A stretch of DNA of 64,000 nucleotides from G963666705 sp963666705 (lineage in GTDB: Bacteria; Pseudomonadota; Alphaproteobacteria; CADEGL01), in the NCBI GenBank assembly GCA_963666705.2, contig CAXXKO010000011.1, forward strand, positions 1 to 64,000, written 5' to 3'. The number at the start of each line of letters is the position of its first letter. Within the stretch, counting starts at the first letter, position 1. Positions 36,512 through 45,261 of the stretch are shown in pieces. The notes under the pieces are model-generated. The model was not told where the DNA came from, did not search any database, and saw nothing but the letters and a program-made list of their open reading frames with translations. The position numbers were made by a program, and so were the translations under genes.

Positions 36512-37741
36512 ATGCCCAAGATAAACGGCGCGAGGCTGCTCGACGACTTGAAGACCCTGCGGACCTATGGAGCCCACGGCAACGGCGTGGTCCGCACCGC
36601 GCTCACGGAGGTCGACGTGGCCGCGCGCGACTGGCTGCTCGGGCGCATGAAGGCGGCCGGCTTGGAGGCGGAGATCGACGGCATCGGCAACGTCATCGGC
36701 CGCTCGCCCAACCCAGGGCCCGCCCTCCTCATGGGATCGCACACCGATACCCAGCCCGAGGGTGGCTGGCTCGACGGGGCCATGGGCGTGATCTATGGCC
36801 TCGAGGTCGCGCGCGCGCTTGCCGAGGACCCGGAGACGGCCGCGCTCGCCGTCGACGTCGCGTCCTGGATGGACGAGGAGGGCACCTTCGGCATCTGCGT
36901 CGGCAGCAGCTCCTTCATGGGCCGGATGGGGGACGCGGAGTTCGCCGCGGCGAAGAACGTCCAGGGCCGCAAGCTCACCGATGCGCTCGGCGACGCGGGC
37001 TATGCCGGCCGGCCGCGCCAGCAGCTCGATCCTGCGCGCAACCCCGGCTACCTCGAAGCCCATATCGAGCAGGGCGGGCACCTCGAGGCCTCGGGCAACC
37101 GTATCGGCGTCGTGACGGCCATCGTCGGCATCCGCACCTTCCGCCTCGAGTTCAAGGGCGCCCAGAACCACGCCGGCACCACGCCGATGCCGATCCGCAA
37201 GGACGCGGGCATGGCGCTCATCAAGCTCGCCTACCGCATCAACGAGGCCTTCGAGGGGATCAAGGGCGAGCGCACGGTCTGGACCATGGGCCGGGTCAAC
37301 CTGCATCCCGGTGCCCACAGCATCGTGCCCGGCTTCGCCGATATGTTCCTGCAGTTCCGCGACCCGGAGGAGGATCGCATGGAGCGGTTCGAAGGGGCCT
37401 TCCACGCCCTCGTCGACGAGGCCAACGCGGCCGGCCCGGTGGAGATCACCGTCATCCCCAAGGGCGCGAAGATCACGCCGACACCGATGGACGAAGCGCT
37501 CCAGGCCCATATCGCCGAGGCCGCGGAGGCGAACGCGCCCGGGGACTGGATCCACATGCCGAGCGGGGCCGGCCACGACGCCATGATCGTCGGCGATGGC
37601 ATTCCCGTCTCCATGCTGTTCGTGCCGTCCATCGACGGCATCAGCCACGACTTCGCCGAGGACACGGCGGACGACGATATCGTCCTCGGCTGCCAGGTCT
37701 GCGCCGACGCCGCTGCCCGCATCATCCGAAGCTGGCGCTAG
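36512..37741 (+). CDS. M20-family N-carbamoyl amino acid amidohydrolase / allantoate amidohydrolase
   Basis: A 409-aa di-zinc hydrolase (HyuC/AllC type). Metal ligands are in GSHTDTQPEGGWLDGAMGV (H77, D88), SWMDEEGTFGICVGSSSFMG (the Glu pair) and the later H of YLEAHIEQGGHLE. GAQNHAGTTPMPIRKDAG is the dimerisation/substrate signature of this subfamily. The C-terminal MPSGAGHDAMIVG includes the last ligand His. The ATG at 36512 follows GGGAGGGA. It cleaves an N-carbamoyl amino acid or ureide. Together with hydantoinase A/B further right it hints at hydantoin or ureide use, though the genes are not linked. IS1182 inserted exactly at its TAG stop (CTAG target). Confidence 0.92.
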   Translation: MPKINGARLLDDLKTLRTYGAHGNGVVRTALTEVDVAARDWLLGRMKAAGLEAEIDGIGNVIGRSPNPGPALLMGSHTDTQPEGGWLDGAMGVIYGLEVARALAEDPETAALAVDVASWMDEEGTFGICVGSSSFMGRMGDAEFAAAKNVQGRKLTDALGDAGYAGRPRQQLDPARNPGYLEAHIEQGGHLEASGNRIGVVTAIVGIRTFRLEFKGAQNHAGTTPMPIRKDAGMALIKLAYRINEAFEGIKGERTVWTMGRVNLHPGAHSIVPGFADMFLQFRDPEEDRMERFEGAFHALVDEANAAGPVEITVIPKGAKITPTPMDEALQAHIAEAAEANAPGDWIHMPSGAGHDAMIVGDGIPVSMLFVPSIDGISHDFAEDTADDDIVLGCQVCADAAARIIRSWR

Positions 37742-39325
37742 CAGTCTGTCGGGCTTGAGGTCCGGAATTTCGGGATGAGCGGTTTTCCGGGCTTTTCTCG
37801 GGTGCATGGCTGGGAGGCGGTTGGAAGGCGGGTTTTCGTCCGCGACGGTCGAGACGGCGGCGGATTTCCGGTGCCACGGGGGTGTGGCCGGGCTTTCGCG
37901 GCGCCTTGTCGGGCCAAGAGCGCCCTCATGATGCCATCTCCAGCTTGAGTTTGTGCAGGCGCTTGCAGTTGTAGGCCAGGGCCACCAGGTCCCACTCGCC
38001 GGCCACCTTGTCGAGGCCGCGCAGGGAAAAGCCGGTGAAGCCGAGGACCGCCTTGACGATGCCGAAGACCGGCTCGACGGTCTGCTGGCGCAGCCTGTAG
38101 AGGGCGCGGCCCTCCGCGCTGGCGAGCTTCGCCGCCATGGCCTGGAGCCATTCGGCCTTGGGTTCCTTCGCCGGCGCCTCGGCCTTGGCCGGGCGGAAGT
38201 CGTGGCGCCGCCGGTGGCCCGCTCCGGCCGTCGCCACCAGGGCTTCGATGCCGCTCTCGGCAAGCGCCGCAACCTCGTCACCGGTGGCATAGCCGTTGTC
38301 CGCCAGCACCATCCCGGGCCGGCCCAGCGCGGCGGGGACCGCCGCGATGTCCGCCACCAGCTCATTGCGGTCGCTGGCGCAGTTGCTGACCCGGGCGCCC
38401 AGGATCAGCTGAGAGCCCCCGGCATCCACCACGGCCTGGGCATTGTAGGCTTGGCGGTACTCGTGCGCCGTGCTCTTGCGCATCAGCCGGCTGTCCGGGT
38501 CGCTCAGGTTGCTCTGCTCGTCACCCCGCGGCGCCTCGTCGGGCGGCTTCGGGTGCTTGCCCTTGGCCCGGCCCTTGCGCGTCTCGCGCGCCGCCACCTT
38601 GGCCTCGTATTCCGCCCGCTCCGCCGCGGCGCGCCCGGGCCTGGGCCTCGAGGCGCCGACGCGCCGCATCCAGCCGGTCGCGCAAAGCCTCCCGGCGCGC
38701 GATCTCCTTGGGCAGTGCCTGGGGATCCTCCTCCGCGCCACCGTCCGCCGCCTCGGCACGCCCCATCAGGTCCGCGATCTCCAGCTTCAGCTGATCGATC
38801 AACTCGCCGGCGCGATCGTATCTCACGGAGCGGTGCTTGCTCGCATTGGCGTCAATCTTCGTGCCGTCAACGCTCACGACACCAACCTTCACCAGCTTCA
38901 ACTCCCTGGCCAGCAGCAGAACCCGCAGGAAACTCTCGCCAAACGCCGCCAGGTTCTCGCGCCGAAAGGTCGCGACCGTGTCATGGTCGGGATGGGTGTT
39001 GGCGGCCACGAAGCGCACCCCGATATCGCGGTGCGTCGCGCGCTCGATCCGATGGCTCGAGAAGATCCCGTTGGCATAGCAGTAAATCAACAGCGCCAGC
39101 ATCATCCGAGGGTGATACTGCGCCGACCCCGTGCCGCGACGGTTCACCTTGAAGGCGCTCATGTCGACGCGCTCGACCGCCTCGATCACGAAATGCGCCA
39201 GATCATCCTCCGGGATCCAGTCCCGAAGATCGGGCGGAAGCAAAAACGCCTGGTCCCGCTCGCACTCAACAAATTTGCTCATGAAGCGATTCTACAAGAA
39301 AACGCCGCCAAAGTCCGACAGACTG
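37742..39325 (-). mobile_element. IS1182-family insertion sequence
   Basis: A 1584-bp element with inverted ends GCAGTCTGTCGG, flanked by the 4-bp palindrome CTAG on both sides (37738-37741 and 39326-39329), the typical IS1182 target. The right CTAG is also the left flank of the MITE at 39330. Confidence 0.92.
37926..39282 (-). pseudogene. IS1182-family transposase with a frameshift
   Basis: The N-terminal frame (39282 to ~38630) has VECERDQAFLLPPDLRDWIPEDDLAHFVIEAVERVDMSAF, HPDHDTVATFRRENL and VVSVDGTKIDANASKH (first catalytic Asp). The frame then shifts near 38625-38650, inside a GC-rich run (ARARRGG versus GRAAAERAEYEAK). The C-terminal frame continues with DPDSRLMRKS, MVLADNGYATGDEV (second Asp) and QQTVEPVFGIVKAVLGFTGFSLRG (Glu). 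Such transposases normally lie in one frame, so this is an inactivating indel or sequence error. Confidence 0.85.
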
Positions 39326-39329
39326 CTAG

Positions 39330-39591
39330 TACCCACTTTCATAATTCCGTGTGCCATACGACGGCGCCCCGAGGTTCCCGGCTAGGAGCGTGGCGCGCCG
39401 TGATGCCGGGGCATCACAAGCGGCGCGCGACGACGTCCGGGGGCCTCGGGGCGCCGCCCTGCGGGTCGCTTTTCCCACCCCCTCGGGGTGTCGGGTATGC
39501 TTGACGATGCCCCGGCATCACCGGCGCGCGCCCTCCTACCGAGGAGACGGGAAAAGCGATCGTATGGCACACGGAATTATGAAAGTGGGTA
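39330..39591. mobile_element. 262-bp MITE with perfect 32-bp terminal inverted repeats
   Basis: Ends start TACCCACTTTCATAATTCCG on both strands and are identical for 32 bases. Inverted similarity continues imperfectly inward (GATGCCGGGGCATC and GATGCCCCGGCATC). CTAG flanks both sides (39326-39329, 39592-39595). It encodes no protein. Its ends match none of the intact IS elements in the window, so the mobilising transposase is elsewhere. It lies 26 bases upstream of the MBL hydrolase start. Confidence 0.9.
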
Positions 39592-39617
39592 CTAGGCCCG
39601 GTGGGGGGACCGAGGGC

Positions 39618-40403
39618 ATGACACGAAGCCACGCCGGCGGCTGGTACCTCTCGCGCCGCCTCGGTGACGGGGTGACGCTCATCTGGGAGACGGCGATCAG
39701 GCCGCACTACCGCTGCAACATCTGGCACGTGCGCGGGCGGGACCGGGACATGCTGGTGGATTCGGGCTTCGGGCTCGTGAGCCTCGTGGACAACATCCCC
39801 GAGCTTCGCGCGCGGCGCCCCGTCGCCGTGGGGAGCCACAGCCACTGCGACCATATCGGCGGCCACCACGAGTTCGCCGAGCGCGCCATCCACGCGGCGG
39901 AGGCAGATATCCTGGCCCACCCGACGCGCTTCAATACGGTGATCGAGCCCTATGTGGTGGACGAGATGTTCGTTGGATCGCCGCCCGCGGGCTTCGCCGC
40001 CGCCGATTACACCATCCCACCGGCACCCCCGAGCCAGGTGCTCGAGGAGGGCGACGTGGTCGACCTCGGCGACCGGGCCTTCGAGGTCCTTCACGTCCCG
40101 GGCCATTCGCCGGGCTCCATCGCCCTCTTCGAGAAGGCGACCGGCATCATGTTCTCGGGCGACGTGGTGCATGCGGGCGAGAGCGGCATCGGCAACCTGG
40201 TCCTCTACCACTCGGTCGAGGACGACTACATCAGAGGCGTGGAGCGACTGCGCGAGGTGCCGGTGAAGTGCGTCCATGCCGGGCATTTCGAGAGCTTCGG
40301 GCACGGGCGCTACACCGAAATCCTCGACGACTACCTCGCCCGCAAGATGGCGCCCGGCTGCCCGGTCGAGGCGCGGATGAGCCGGGGGACGTCGGGGGAC
40401 TGA
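39618..40403 (+). CDS. Metallo-beta-lactamase-fold hydrolase
   Basis: A 261-aa MBL-fold protein. The metal-binding HxHxDH motif is HSHCDH (H74, H76, D78, H79) in VGSHSHCDHIGGHHEF. The third His is in LHVPGHSPGSIALFEKATG, and the Asp bridge in IMFSGDVVH. The C-terminal VHAGHFESFG provides the last His. The general role is hydrolysis of a thioester, lactone or ester (glyoxalase II-like); the substrate is unknown. The ATG at 39618 is chosen because upstream in-frame sequence belongs to the MITE. The gene may have lost or gained a promoter through that insertion. Confidence 0.88.
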   Translation: MTRSHAGGWYLSRRLGDGVTLIWETAIRPHYRCNIWHVRGRDRDMLVDSGFGLVSLVDNIPELRARRPVAVGSHSHCDHIGGHHEFAERAIHAAEADILAHPTRFNTVIEPYVVDEMFVGSPPAGFAAADYTIPPAPPSQVLEEGDVVDLGDRAFEVLHVPGHSPGSIALFEKATGIMFSGDVVHAGESGIGNLVLYHSVEDDYIRGVERLREVPVKCVHAGHFESFGHGRYTEILDDYLARKMAPGCPVEARMSRGTSGD

Positions 40404-40499
40404 GCGCGCGTGGGGAAAGCCGGCGCTTGGCGCGGCCGCCGCGCGTGCTTATCTAATGACCGATTGCGTTAAATGGGGATCGGATCATCGGCCCCCATA

Positions 40500-40609
40500 C
40501 TTCGTCCTTCGTCAGGCTCAGGATGAGGAAGCTCAGCATGAGGGCTTCACCCTGGCATAAGAGCCTCATCCTGAGCTTGTCGAAGGGTGAGGCTCGCCGA
40601 AGGACGAAG
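40500..40609. repeat. Long intergenic hairpin repeat
   Basis: Outer arms CTTCGTCCTTCG (40500-40511) and CGAAGGACGAAG (40598-40609). Inner arms GCTCAGGATGAGG (40516-40528) and CCTCATCCTGAGC (40564-40576). The CTTCGACAAGCTCAGGATGAG-like theme is a common intergenic repeat in high-GC alphaproteobacteria. It probably folds in RNA after the MBL gene. Confidence 0.8.
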
Positions 40610-40654
40610 GGTGGACCGGCGGTGCAAGACCGGAACATAGCGAGAGAGCGAGAG

Positions 40655-40903
40655 ATGCAGCAGAATGTCGCCGCCACCATCATCAAGCTCCTGGTGCTGA
40701 GCCTGATCGTCGGCCTGGCGCTGAACCTCTTCGACCTCGACCCGCTCTCGCTCCTGGCCAATTTCGGCGGTACGGTCGAGGCGATCTTCAAGACCCTCGT
40801 CTCGGCGATCTCCTGGGCCATCCCCCACGTGCTCCTGGGCGCGGCCGTCGTGGTGCCGATCTGGCTCGCGCTCCTGCTCCTGCGGGCTGCCCGCAAGCGA
40901 TAG
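40655..40903 (+). CDS. DUF6460-type small inner-membrane protein
   Basis: An 82-aa protein with two predicted membrane helices: IIKLLVLSLIVGLALNLF (about 9-26) and HVLLGAAVVVPIWLALLLL (about 58-76), separated by DLDPLSLLANFGGTVEAIFKTLVSAI. The basic tail RAARKR suggests N-out/C-in or both termini inside. The pattern matches small proteins annotated DUF6460 in alphaproteobacteria; function is unknown. The ATG at 40655 follows GAGAGAGCGAGAG. It is convergent with the DapA-like gene, 12 bases away. Confidence 0.75.
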   Translation: MQQNVAATIIKLLVLSLIVGLALNLFDLDPLSLLANFGGTVEAIFKTLVSAISWAIPHVLLGAAVVVPIWLALLLLRAARKR

Positions 40904-40915
40904 CGGCGGGGGCCC

Positions 40916-41830
40916 CTACTCGGCCGCCTCGCGCGCCTCCATGAGCCCCACATCCTCGAGCACCACGCGCACCTTGGCGCGCTGCTCGTCAGTGTAGGGC
41001 AGCATGGGCGGGCGCGAATGGCCGCCCGGCTTGCCCATCATGTTCATGGCTTCCTTAATGCCGACATACATGTCGCCATAGGTGAACATGTCATAGAGCC
41101 GGTGCATCTTCACGTGGAGGGCCTTGGCCGTCTCAAGGTCGCCGCGCACGTAGCTCTCGTAAAGCTCGGTCGCCATGGTGCCGCAGATCGGCGGGGTCAT
41201 GGCGACGGCGCCGTCGCCGCCGATGGCGAGTGCCGGGACCAGCATGTGCTCCAGGCCGATGAAGAGGCGGATCTCGTCGCCCACGGTGCGCACCAGGTCG
41301 GAGAACTGGAGCATGTCGAAGGAGCTGTCCTTGATGGCCACCACCTCGTCGATTCTAACCAGCTCCTCGATCAGCGCCGGCTTCAGGTAGGTCTTTATCA
41401 CCGTCGGGCTGTTGTAGAGCATGACCGGCATCTCGCCCTCGCCGGCGATGCGCCTGTACCACTCCTTCACTTCGCGCTCGTCGATGCCGATATAGATGGG
41501 CGGCAGCACCATCACGCCGTCGCAGCCGACCTTCTTGGCATGGCGGGTGAAGTCGATCACGTCTTCGGTCCGCGTGGCCGAGGGGCCGGCGATCACCGGG
41601 ATGCGGCCCGCCACCTGATCGACGCAGATCTCGAACACGCGCTTGCGCTCGTCCGCCGTCATGAGGAAGAACTCGCCCGTGCTGCCCGCCGTGATGACAC
41701 CGTGGCAGCCCGCCTCGAGGACCAGGTCGATGACACCGCGGTAGCCGGCCTCGTCGATGGCGCCGTCGCGGGTGAAGGGGGTGATGATGACGGCGAAGGA
41801 GCCGTGCCAGTCGATGTCGTTCCGGTTCAT
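40916..41830 (-). CDS. DapA-family aldolase/lyase
   Basis: A 304-aa class I TIM-barrel aldolase. GSTGEFF (49-55), Y139 in MLYNSP and the Schiff-base K167 in VVAIKDSS are all present. The family covers dihydrodipicolinate synthase, N-acetylneuraminate lyase, and sugar-acid dehydratases/aldolases. The divergent enolase-superfamily gene next door points to sugar-acid or hydroxy-acid catabolism rather than lysine synthesis (inference). The start at 41830 gives MNRNDIDWHGSFAVIITPF, with a GAGGG ribosome-binding site. The two genes share a ~195-base divergent promoter region. Confidence 0.9.
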   Translation of the reverse strand: MNRNDIDWHGSFAVIITPFTRDGAIDEAGYRGVIDLVLEAGCHGVITAGSTGEFFLMTADERKRVFEICVDQVAGRIPVIAGPSATRTEDVIDFTRHAKKVGCDGVMVLPPIYIGIDEREVKEWYRRIAGEGEMPVMLYNSPTVIKTYLKPALIEELVRIDEVVAIKDSSFDMLQFSDLVRTVGDEIRLFIGLEHMLVPALAIGGDGAVAMTPPICGTMATELYESYVRGDLETAKALHVKMHRLYDMFTYGDMYVGIKEAMNMMGKPGGHSRPPMLPYTDEQRAKVRVVLEDVGLMEAREAAE

Positions 41831-42024
41831 GGCGAAACCCTCTCTGTGCGCTAGACCGGGCACCATGGGAAGCGGGCCGGATGCCCTACTCCCCTGGCGC
41901 CATAAGCTGTAATCTGACCGGGCGCGCGCCGGCCCGGGAAGCTCACAGTGTCCCGCCCCGGCGCGCACCGAGTCAAGCCGCGGCGGCCACGAGCTTAGGA
42001 ACCAGAACACTAGGAGCAAGCGCC

Positions 42025-43209
42025 ATGAAGATCGCCAGCGTCGAGGGCATCCGCCTCTACCCCAAATCCATCAAGGAGGCGTGGGAGGACGACTACATCT
42101 GGCCCAGCACCATGCCCACCTTCCTCGTGCGCGTGACGACCGAAGACGGGCAAACGGGCGTCGGCGAGACGGTAACCCAGAACTGGTACTACGGCGAGAC
42201 CGGCGACCAGCTCGCCGAATGCATCCGGCTCTACGACAAGGCGCTCAGGGGCACCGACCCCGCGAACTTCGCCCTCTGCCACCAGCGCATGGTGTCGGTC
42301 TATGGCGGCGGCATGCCGGGCGGGCGCAGCGCGCGGGCGGGCGTGGACATGGCGCTCTACGACCTCGTCGGCAAGGCCCGGGGGGTGCCCGTCCATGCGC
42401 TCCTCGGCGGCGCCTACCGCACCGAGTTCGAGCTCCTCACCAACCTCTATCACAAGACGCCCGAGTCCATGGCCGAAGGCTGCCGCGAATTCGTGGCCGC
42501 CGGCTTCAAGGGCCTCAAGATCAAGGTCGGCGACGTGATGAACGCCAAGGGCTGGTGCCGGGACAACCTGATCTCCGAGCTGGCCCTCCTCGAAGCCGCC
42601 CTCGAGGCCACGCCACGCGACGTCTATATCGACGCCGACACCAACCAGGGCTGGAAGAGCGCCAACTGGACCATCACGGCGCTCAGGCGTTTCGCGCAAT
42701 ACGACAACCTCTCGATCGAGCAGCCGGTGATGCTCGCCGATCTCAGGGGCGCCGTGCAGGTGAGGAAGCACGCGGGCGTACCGCTGATCCTCGACGAATC
42801 CGTGTGGTCGCCCGAGGCCATGCTCAACATTGCCCGCATGGAGGCTTGCGACCGCATCGTGCTCAAGCTCACCCGCCTGGGCGGCTTCTTCGAGTGCCTC
42901 AAGGTGATCTCCATCTGCGAGAGCGCCAATATCGGCGTCAGCGTCGATTCCTGCCCCTTCTCGCTTCTCGGCGATACGGCCTGCTGCCACATCGCGTCGG
43001 CCATCCGCGACCCCTATCCGGTCGAGTGCGAGACCCACGTCACTTTCATCGACTTCGGGCCCGAGCCCATGTTCTCGGGCGGCATCACCTTCAAGGACGG
43101 CCGCGCCCACCTGCCCGACGCCCCCGGCATCGGCGTCGATGTGGATTGGGACGCGGTGGCGGCGCACCAGAAGCGCGGCGCGGCGGAGCTGGCGGCGGCC
43201 GGTGGATGA
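42025..43209 (+). CDS. Enolase-superfamily dehydratase/racemase (mandelate racemase subgroup)
   Basis: A 394-aa enzyme. The N-terminal capping domain includes MPTFLVRVTTEDGQTGVGETV and RAGVDMALYDLVGKARGVPVHALLGG. The barrel has the KxK motif (FKGLKIKVGDV), metal ligands D in VYIDADTNQGW, E in LSIEQPVML and E in LILDESVW. This arrangement fits sugar-acid dehydratases or muconate-lactonizing-like enzymes; the exact substrate cannot be read. The ATG at 42025 is preceded by TAGGAG. It is divergent from the DapA-like gene, a typical pairing in acid-sugar pathways. Confidence 0.9.
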   Translation: MKIASVEGIRLYPKSIKEAWEDDYIWPSTMPTFLVRVTTEDGQTGVGETVTQNWYYGETGDQLAECIRLYDKALRGTDPANFALCHQRMVSVYGGGMPGGRSARAGVDMALYDLVGKARGVPVHALLGGAYRTEFELLTNLYHKTPESMAEGCREFVAAGFKGLKIKVGDVMNAKGWCRDNLISELALLEAALEATPRDVYIDADTNQGWKSANWTITALRRFAQYDNLSIEQPVMLADLRGAVQVRKHAGVPLILDESVWSPEAMLNIARMEACDRIVLKLTRLGGFFECLKVISICESANIGVSVDSCPFSLLGDTACCHIASAIRDPYPVECETHVTFIDFGPEPMFSGGITFKDGRAHLPDAPGIGVDVDWDAVAAHQKRGAAELAAAGG

Positions 43210-43245
43210 GCCGACGCGCGATCAAGAAAAATTGAAAATCTTGAA

Positions 43246-43267
43246 ATGATATCATATATAATATCAT
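43246..43267. promoter_or_regulatory. AT-rich palindrome overlapping the PIN toxin start
   Basis: ATGATAT (43246-43252) and ATATCAT (43261-43267) form a perfect 7-base inverted repeat that overlaps the toxin ATG at 43266. It is a candidate binding site for the toxin-antitoxin complex. Confidence 0.5.
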
Positions 43268-43703
43268 GTACGTGCTGGACACGAATGTCCTGGTGGCCGC
43301 CTTGCGCTCACGTCGGGGAGCGAGCTTTCTGATCCTGGAAGCCCTGATTCGGGGTGAATTCGAGGCAATGGCTTCTGGCGCTATGTTGCTGGAGTACGAG
43401 GAGGTACTGCGCCGCGACGAGCAGCTAGCCAACTTTTGGATATCGCCGGATGAGATATCCGTCGTCGTCGGCGTGTTGGCCGCGAAGTTATGCCCGGTAT
43501 CGATCTATTTTCAATGGCGGCCCCAGTTGCGTGATCCGGATGATGAAATCTTTCTCGAATGCGCGGTGAACGGGATGGCGCGCGGCATCGTGACCTTCAA
43601 CAAAGCGGATTTTTTTCCGGCCGCCGAGCGATTCGGCATGGCGTTGCTGACGCCGGGCGAACTGGTTCGAGCACTGTATCTTACAAGACGAGGCCCATCA
43701 TGA
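43266..43703 (+). CDS. PIN-domain toxin (COG1569 type)
   Basis: A 145-aa PIN nuclease. MYVLDTNVLVAALRSRRGASFLILEAL gives the first Asp (D5). LLEYEEVLRRDE provides the conserved Glu, LRDPDDEIFLECAV the central acidic cluster, and GIVTFNKADF the last acidic residue. This is the family annotated as putative toxin-antitoxin system toxin, PIN family. The toxin precedes its antitoxin with an ATGA overlap, the reverse of the usual order. The gene has slightly lower GC than its neighbours. Confidence 0.85.
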   Translation: MYVLDTNVLVAALRSRRGASFLILEALIRGEFEAMASGAMLLEYEEVLRRDEQLANFWISPDEISVVVGVLAAKLCPVSIYFQWRPQLRDPDDEIFLECAVNGMARGIVTFNKADFFPAAERFGMALLTPGELVRALYLTRRGPS

Positions 43704-43942
43704 GCACATATAGCCTCAGGCTTCCCGACGACTTGATGCAAAAGGCGAAGGACGCCGCCAAACGCAATCATACGTCGCTCAACCAGCTCTTCGTCTCGGC
43801 CATCGCCGAGCGCGTCGGCGCGGAACGCACGGAGAGGCTGTTCGCCGCCATGGCGGAGCGCGCCGACCTCGCGGCCTTCCAACGCATCCTCGACCGCGTG
43901 CCGGACACGCCGCCCGTGTCAGGTGACGAGCTCGAACCCTGA
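43700..43942 (+). CDS. RHH/HicB-like antitoxin
   Basis: An 80-aa protein. The start MSTYSLRLPDDLMQKAKDAAKRNHTSLNQLFVSAIAERV is a ribbon-helix-helix DNA-binding domain. The C-terminal half (FAAMAERADLAAFQRILDRVPDTPP) is the likely toxin-binding part. The start overlaps the toxin stop (ATGA), so toxin and antitoxin are co-translated. It should neutralise the PIN toxin and repress the operon, perhaps at the AT-rich palindrome before the toxin. Confidence 0.82.
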   Translation: MSTYSLRLPDDLMQKAKDAAKRNHTSLNQLFVSAIAERVGAERTERLFAAMAERADLAAFQRILDRVPDTPPVSGDELEP

Positions 43943-43971
43943 AGAAGCCGTGCGACTCGGGGACTCGTTCG

Positions 43972-45255
43972 ATGACTGAATCGGCCGAGGTCGTCATCAT
44001 CGGTGGCGGCATCGTCGGGTGTGCGGCCGCGTACTACCTGGCCAAGCGCGGCGTGCCCGCCATGGTGTGCGAGAAGGGCGCGGTGGCGGGCGAGCAGTCG
44101 AGCCGCAACTGGGGCTTCGTGCGCCAGCAGGGCCGCGACCCGGCCGAGATCCCGCTGATGATGGAGTGCAACCGCATCTGGCGCGGCCTCGAGGCCGAGA
44201 TCGAGGCCGACGTCGAATGGATCCAGGGCGGCAACCTGGTGCTGGGCGACGACGAGGCGCGCATGGCCGAGTTCGAGGGCTGGGTCGAGACGGCCCGCCA
44301 GCATCAGCTCGATTCGCGAACCCTCAACCGCAAGGAGATCGAGGACCTTATCCCCGGCATCAGGACGAGCGCCGTCGGCGGCCTCTATACGCCGAGCGAC
44401 GGCCAGGCCGAGCCCCACAAGGCGGCGCCCGCCATCCGCCGCGCGGCCGAGCGCCTGGGCGCCACCTTCCACGAGGACCGCGCCGTGCTCGCGGTCGAGA
44501 CCGAGCGGGGGGCCGTCTCGGGCGTCGCGACCGAGAGCGGCGAAATCAAAACCCAGACGGTGATCTGCGCGGCGGGCGCCTGGTCGGGCCGGCTCGCGCG
44601 CACCTTGGGCCTCTTCCTGCCCCAGATCTGGATCCGGGGCACGGTGGCGCGGACCACGCCGGCCAAGGCCATGACGCCGGCGGGGGTGTGGGCCGGCCTC
44701 GCCTTCCGCCAGCGCCGCGACGGCAGCTTCAACATCGCGTCGGGCACCGGGGCCGATCACGACATCACCCTCGAGAGCCTGCGGAACTTCCGCCCCTTCG
44801 TGCCCAACTACCGCAAGAACCGGGGCTTCCTCACCCCGCGCCTGGGAAAGACGTTCATCGAGCACTTGCCGGGGCGCCTCTCCCGCGCGGCGCAGGGCCG
44901 TGAATACACCCGCATGCGGACCCTCGATCCCCCACCCAACCCCACGCGCGTGGCCAACGCGCTTGCAACCCTGCGCCAGACCTTCCCCCATATGGGCGCG
45001 GTCTCGGTGGTGCGGAGCTGGGCCGGCTATATCGACTTCACACCCGACATGCTCCCGGTCATCGACCGCCTGGAGACCCCAGCCGGCTTCATCCTCGCGA
45101 CCGGGTTCAGCGGCCACGGCTTCGGCATGGGCCCCATCGCCGGACGCCTCGCGGCCGAGTTGGCACTCGACGGAAGAGCCTCGCTCGACACCGATGCCTT
45201 CCGCTTCGCCCGCTTCTCCGACGGCACCCGCCTGGAGCCCCGCAACGTGATCTGA
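43972..45255 (+). CDS. FAD-dependent oxidoreductase (DAO family)
   Basis: A 427-aa flavoprotein of the glycine/D-amino-acid oxidase family. The dinucleotide fold AEVVIIGGGIVGCAAAYYLAKRG is at the N terminus, then SSRNWGFVRQQGRDPAE. The C-terminal block SWAGYIDFTPDMLPVIDRLETPAGFILATGFSGHGFGMGPIAGRLAAEL is the FAD-binding and substrate end typical of sarcosine/glycine oxidases and opine-type dehydrogenases. It probably oxidises a secondary amine or N-methyl amino acid. There is no signal peptide, so it acts in the cytoplasm. It follows the toxin-antitoxin pair by 30 bases but is unlikely to be part of it. Confidence 0.9.
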   Translation: MTESAEVVIIGGGIVGCAAAYYLAKRGVPAMVCEKGAVAGEQSSRNWGFVRQQGRDPAEIPLMMECNRIWRGLEAEIEADVEWIQGGNLVLGDDEARMAEFEGWVETARQHQLDSRTLNRKEIEDLIPGIRTSAVGGLYTPSDGQAEPHKAAPAIRRAAERLGATFHEDRAVLAVETERGAVSGVATESGEIKTQTVICAAGAWSGRLARTLGLFLPQIWIRGTVARTTPAKAMTPAGVWAGLAFRQRRDGSFNIASGTGADHDITLESLRNFRPFVPNYRKNRGFLTPRLGKTFIEHLPGRLSRAAQGREYTRMRTLDPPPNPTRVANALATLRQTFPHMGAVSVVRSWAGYIDFTPDMLPVIDRLETPAGFILATGFSGHGFGMGPIAGRLAAELALDGRASLDTDAFRFARFSDGTRLEPRNVI

Positions 45256-45261
45256 GGGGCG

